Below are positions 3,768 through 6,469 of a stretch of DNA of 6,469 nt, piece after piece. Below the pieces are notes generated by a model. That model was given only the letters and a program-made list of their open reading frames with translations. It ran no database searches and was not told the DNA's origin. Position numbers and translations under genes: made by a program. The number at the start of each line of letters is the position of its first letter. Within the stretch, counting starts at the first letter, position 1. The DNA comes from Candidatus Woesearchaeota archaeon (GTDB lineage Archaea > Nanobdellota > Nanobdellia > Woesearchaeales > UBA525), in NCBI GenBank assembly GCA_018221165.1, contig JAAOYD010000087.1, positions 1 to 6,469 on the forward strand, read 5' to 3'.

Positions 3768-5256
3768 GACTATGGAACACGCAGGACAGCTTCTCATCAA
3801 GAAGTACTTTGAGGAGAATGGCATCATCAAAGCCGACATCGACAGTTTCAACCACTTCATCGAGACTGAGCTGCAGCGCATCCTCGAAGAGAACAAGATT
3901 ATCGAACCCACTATCATCCCGAGCAACGTGGACGAGTTCAAGATTAGCCTTGATAAGATTTGGGTGACCAAACCTGAAATTACGGAAGCGGACGGTAGCA
4001 CAAGACCTATCTACCCAGTTGAGGCACGCATGCGCAAGCTCAGCTACGCAGCCCCTATCTATCTGGAAGTGAGCGCGCACATCAACAGTGTGCAACGCGA
4101 ATCCTTCAAGACGCAAATCGGCAGCCTCCCCATCATGCTAAAGAGCAAGAACTGCCACCTGCACGGACTCACCCAGGAAGAACTCATCGCGAAAGGCGAA
4201 GACCCAACAGACCCGGGCGGCTACTTCATCATCAACGGAACTGAAAAAGCCATCGTTGACATTGAAGACCTGGCAAGCAACCGGTTCATCGTCGAGAAGA
4301 ACTCCACAGGTATCAGCAAGTTCAGTGGCAAAATTTTCAGCGAGCAAGGCTCCTATAGAATTCCACACATGGTTGAGAAGCTCAAAGACGGTATCTTTTA
4401 CCTCACCTTCACAAGGGTGAAGCGTATCCCGCTCATCCCAGTGATTAAAGCACTTGGATTGACAAAGGACGAGGAGATTATGCAGGTCATCGGTCTGCAG
4501 GAAAACAGCGAAGTTATCATCAACCTCTACGACTTCGTTGACATTAAGGATGAAGAAGAGGCACTCGACTTCATCAGTAAGAAGGTCGGCATCAGCCAGA
4601 CACGAGAGATTAGATTAGAACGCATGGCTGAAATCCTCGACAAGTACCTATTGCCGCACGTCGGTATGAAACCAGAAGACAGGCTCATGAAGGCGCAGAA
4701 CATATGCAAATATCTCAAGCACTATATCCGTGTCACGAACAACGAGCTGCCTCTCGACGACAAGGACCACTACATGAACAAGAGACTCAAGATGAGCGGC
4801 GAGCTCCTTGGAGAACTCTTTAGAGTCAACATGAAGGTGCTCATCGGCGACATGCTCTACAACTTCCAACGTATTGTGAAACGTGGCAAGTTCCCCAGCA
4901 TCAGAGTTATTATCCGTGAGAAATTGCTCACGCAGAAAGTGTACTCAAGCATGGCAACAGGAACATGGGTTGGCGGCCGCACTGGTGTCTGCCAGCGAAT
5001 GGAACGCCTCAACTTCCTGCAAGCCTTGAGCCACCTCCAACGTGTGGTGAGCCCGCTCAGCGCGAGTCAGGAGAACTTCGAGGCACGCACATTACACGCC
5101 ACTCACCTTGGTCGCCTCTGCCCGTCAGAGACGCCAGAAGGAGGCAACATTGGATTGCGTAAGAACCTCGCCCTGCTAAGCAGGCCGAGTCAGACCATCG
5201 ACGAAGAATATGTGCTCCGAGAAATCAAGAAACTCGGGCTCAATATGGCTAGGTGA
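3760..5256 (+). CDS. rpoB2: RNA polymerase subunit B'' (N-terminal half of Rpo2)
   Basis: This is the N-terminal half of the second-largest polymerase subunit (Rpb2/beta homologue): protrusion, lobe and fork. It has 498 residues. Conserved blocks include PIMLKS (124-129) and GGYFIINGTEK (153-163). They also include a D-D-K-D-H-x-x-N-K-R-L segment (from 333), TGTWVGGRTGV (400-410), the fork region LSHLQRVVSPL (423-433), and GRLCPSETPEGGNIGL (451-466). The protein ends about 30 residues after ETPEG, where rpoB is split in many euryarchaea. The start at 3760 has a Shine-Dalgarno site and gives the typical N terminus. Some near-invariant positions differ: Q427 where Arg is usual (HLRRV), and HATHLGR where HPTHWGR is usual. 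Confidence 0.96.
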   Translation: MSKTMEHAGQLLIKKYFEENGIIKADIDSFNHFIETELQRILEENKIIEPTIIPSNVDEFKISLDKIWVTKPEITEADGSTRPIYPVEARMRKLSYAAPIYLEVSAHINSVQRESFKTQIGSLPIMLKSKNCHLHGLTQEELIAKGEDPTDPGGYFIINGTEKAIVDIEDLASNRFIVEKNSTGISKFSGKIFSEQGSYRIPHMVEKLKDGIFYLTFTRVKRIPLIPVIKALGLTKDEEIMQVIGLQENSEVIINLYDFVDIKDEEEALDFISKKVGISQTREIRLERMAEILDKYLLPHVGMKPEDRLMKAQNICKYLKHYIRVTNNELPLDDKDHYMNKRLKMSGELLGELFRVNMKVLIGDMLYNFQRIVKRGKFPSIRVIIREKLLTQKVYSSMATGTWVGGRTGVCQRMERLNFLQALSHLQRVVSPLSASQENFEARTLHATHLGRLCPSETPEGGNIGLRKNLALLSRPSQTIDEEYVLREIKKLGLNMAR

Positions 5257-5257
5257 T
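5251..5257 (+). promoter_or_regulatory. Shine-Dalgarno site of rpoB' over the rpoB'' stop
   Basis: AGGTGAT covers the last codon and stop of rpoB''. It is 4 bases before ATG 5262 and 1 base before ATG 5259, so it favours 5262. Confidence 0.75.
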
Positions 5258-5261
5258 TATG

Positions 5262-6469
5262 ATGACTGATGTCTACATGAACAGCAAATTCATCGGAAAC
5301 GTCAAGGACGGTGCCGAATTCAGGCAGCAGCTCATTGAAGAACGACGCCTCGGTAAGTTGCCCGAACATCTCAACGTACACTATCAGGCAAAGCGTGACG
5401 AACTCTTTATTGAAACCGCCACCGGACGTGGATTGCGACCACTTATCGTCGTGAAAGATACGAAACCTACATTGACTGAACGTCACATCGAGCAGCTCGA
5501 GAAAGGCGAACTTGCCTGGAGCGATCTTCTGAAGCAAGGCGTCATTGAATATCTTGACGCAGCAGAAGAAGAGAACGCGTTCGTTGCACTTGAACCAAAA
5601 GACTTGACACCTGAGCACACGCATCTCGAAGTGAGCAGCGTCGACATCGTCGGCATCACAACCGGGCTTGTGCCATTCGCACACCACAATCAAGGTGCCA
5701 GGCTAATGCAGGGAAGTAAGAACCAGAAGCAAGCCATTGGCTTCTACGCCGCAAACTATTACACTCGTCTCGACATGGACGTCAATCTGCTCCACTACGC
5801 ACAAGAGCCAATCGTCAGGACGCTCATCAACGACGTCATTAGCACGAAAGATCATCCGTTCGGCCAGAACGTGGTAGTTGCAGTCATGGCCTACAAAGGC
5901 TACAATATGGAAGACGCAATCATCATAAACAAGGCAAGCGTTGATCGAGGACTCGCACGCGCTACCTACTACCGCCCAGTCAATGCGGAAGAGCTACGAT
6001 ACAGTGGCGGTCTCGTCGACGAGATTGGCATTCCAGACAAGGACACTAAAGGCTTCCGAACGGACCACGATTACCGCTTCCTCGAAGAAGACGGCCTCGT
6101 CTACCCCGAAGCGAAAGTCAAGGAAGGCGACGTACTCATTGGCAAGACCTCACCTCCGAGGTTCCTCAGTGCCATGGACGAGTACAACCTGGCCACAAAC
6201 TACCGTCGAGAATCCTCGATGAGCCTCAAGCACGGCGAGGAAGGTGTGGTTGACTTCGTCATGATGACAGAGAACGAAGAAGGCAACAAACTCGTGCAAG
6301 TCCGCCTCAGGGATCAGCGTATCCCAGCTATTGGTGACAAGTTCACGAGCAGGCACGGACAGAAAGGCGTCATCTCACTCATCGTACCAGAAAACGACAT
6401 GCCTTTCTCCTCGACCGGCATCAAGCCAGACATCATCTTCAACCCGCACGGTCTACCAAGTCGTATGAC
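5262..6469 (+). CDS. rpoB1: RNA polymerase subunit B' (C-terminal half of Rpo2), cut off by the window end
   Basis: This is the C-terminal half of the second-largest polymerase subunit, contributing the hybrid-binding and active-site wall. 402 codons are visible and the frame is open to the end of the window. Motifs seen are GRGLRPLIVV near the N terminus, the H-N-Q...K-Q-A-x-G block, GYNMEDAIIINK (213-224), GDVLIGKTSPPRF, the R-D-Q-R-I-P segment, SRHGQKGV (363-370) with the conserved lysine K368, and NPHGLPSRM at the edge. The C-terminal zinc-binding clamp lies beyond the window. It starts 5 bases after rpoB'' in a different frame (phase 0 versus phase 1). In known archaeal operons rpoA' and rpoA'' follow. 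ATG 5259 is a possible start one codon earlier. Confidence 0.96.
   Translation, partial: MTDVYMNSKFIGNVKDGAEFRQQLIEERRLGKLPEHLNVHYQAKRDELFIETATGRGLRPLIVVKDTKPTLTERHIEQLEKGELAWSDLLKQGVIEYLDAAEEENAFVALEPKDLTPEHTHLEVSSVDIVGITTGLVPFAHHNQGARLMQGSKNQKQAIGFYAANYYTRLDMDVNLLHYAQEPIVRTLINDVISTKDHPFGQNVVVAVMAYKGYNMEDAIIINKASVDRGLARATYYRPVNAEELRYSGGLVDEIGIPDKDTKGFRTDHDYRFLEEDGLVYPEAKVKEGDVLIGKTSPPRFLSAMDEYNLATNYRRESSMSLKHGEEGVVDFVMMTENEEGNKLVQVRLRDQRIPAIGDKFTSRHGQKGVISLIVPENDMPFSSTGIKPDIIFNPHGLPSRM

Noticed and set aside
3435..4116. Two minus-strand frames (136 and 188 codons) opposite rpoH and rpoB''
   Set aside because: They are antisense shadows of well-conserved polymerase genes, with no promoter or motif support.

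Overview
The window reads as a piece of an archaeal chromosome. It carries archaeal-type RNA polymerase subunit genes (rpoH and a rpoB split into B'' and B'), tRNA genes with no encoded CCA, TATA boxes 26-28 bases upstream of start codons (leaderless mRNAs), and Shine-Dalgarno sites only inside or ahead of the operon genes. A split rpoB is known from methanogens, haloarchaea, Archaeoglobus and some small-genome (DPANN) archaea. My best guess is a euryarchaeal or DPANN lineage, but the sequence alone does not settle this.

Region 1 (1-1437) is visibly A+T-rich. It holds an unrecognised 157-residue protein gene (81-554, +), a HIT-family nucleotide-binding protein gene (555-995, -), and a gene for a short, acidic, probably disordered protein (1080-1430, +). 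Neighbouring genes are convergent and nearly touch (stop codons at 554/555 and 1430/1438). The two upstream regions (1-80 and 996-1079) share a layout: an identical 16-base G-rich box, then a self-complementary TATA box, then a leaderless plus-strand gene.

Region 2 (1438-2929) is a divergent pair of membrane-protein genes. One encodes an SPFH/Band-7 (prohibitin/HflC-like) protein (-); the other encodes a multi-pass membrane protein resembling the YjdF/DUF2238 family (+). A 100-base spacer between them contains a TATA box for each direction.

Region 3 (2930-3419) is non-coding for protein. It holds a T-rich terminator, a TATA box at 2982, a possibly structured RNA leader, tRNA-Asp(GTC) and tRNA-Lys(TTT). 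Each tRNA has an exact 12-13 base copy of its own 3' end 50-68 bases downstream. Related hairpin-forming sequence fills the gap between tRNA and copy in both cases. The last hairpin lies just upstream of rpoH.

Region 4 (3420-6469) is the RNA polymerase operon: rpoH, rpoB'' and the first 402 codons of rpoB'. It is tightly packed (8-base overlap, then a 5-base gap), and each start has a Shine-Dalgarno site. No terminator or TATA box is visible between the tRNAs and rpoH, so the operon may be read from the tRNA promoter. I see no transposase, integrase, CRISPR array or defence gene. The most unusual structures are the duplicated tRNA ends with their shared hairpins, and the duplicated divergent-promoter module.
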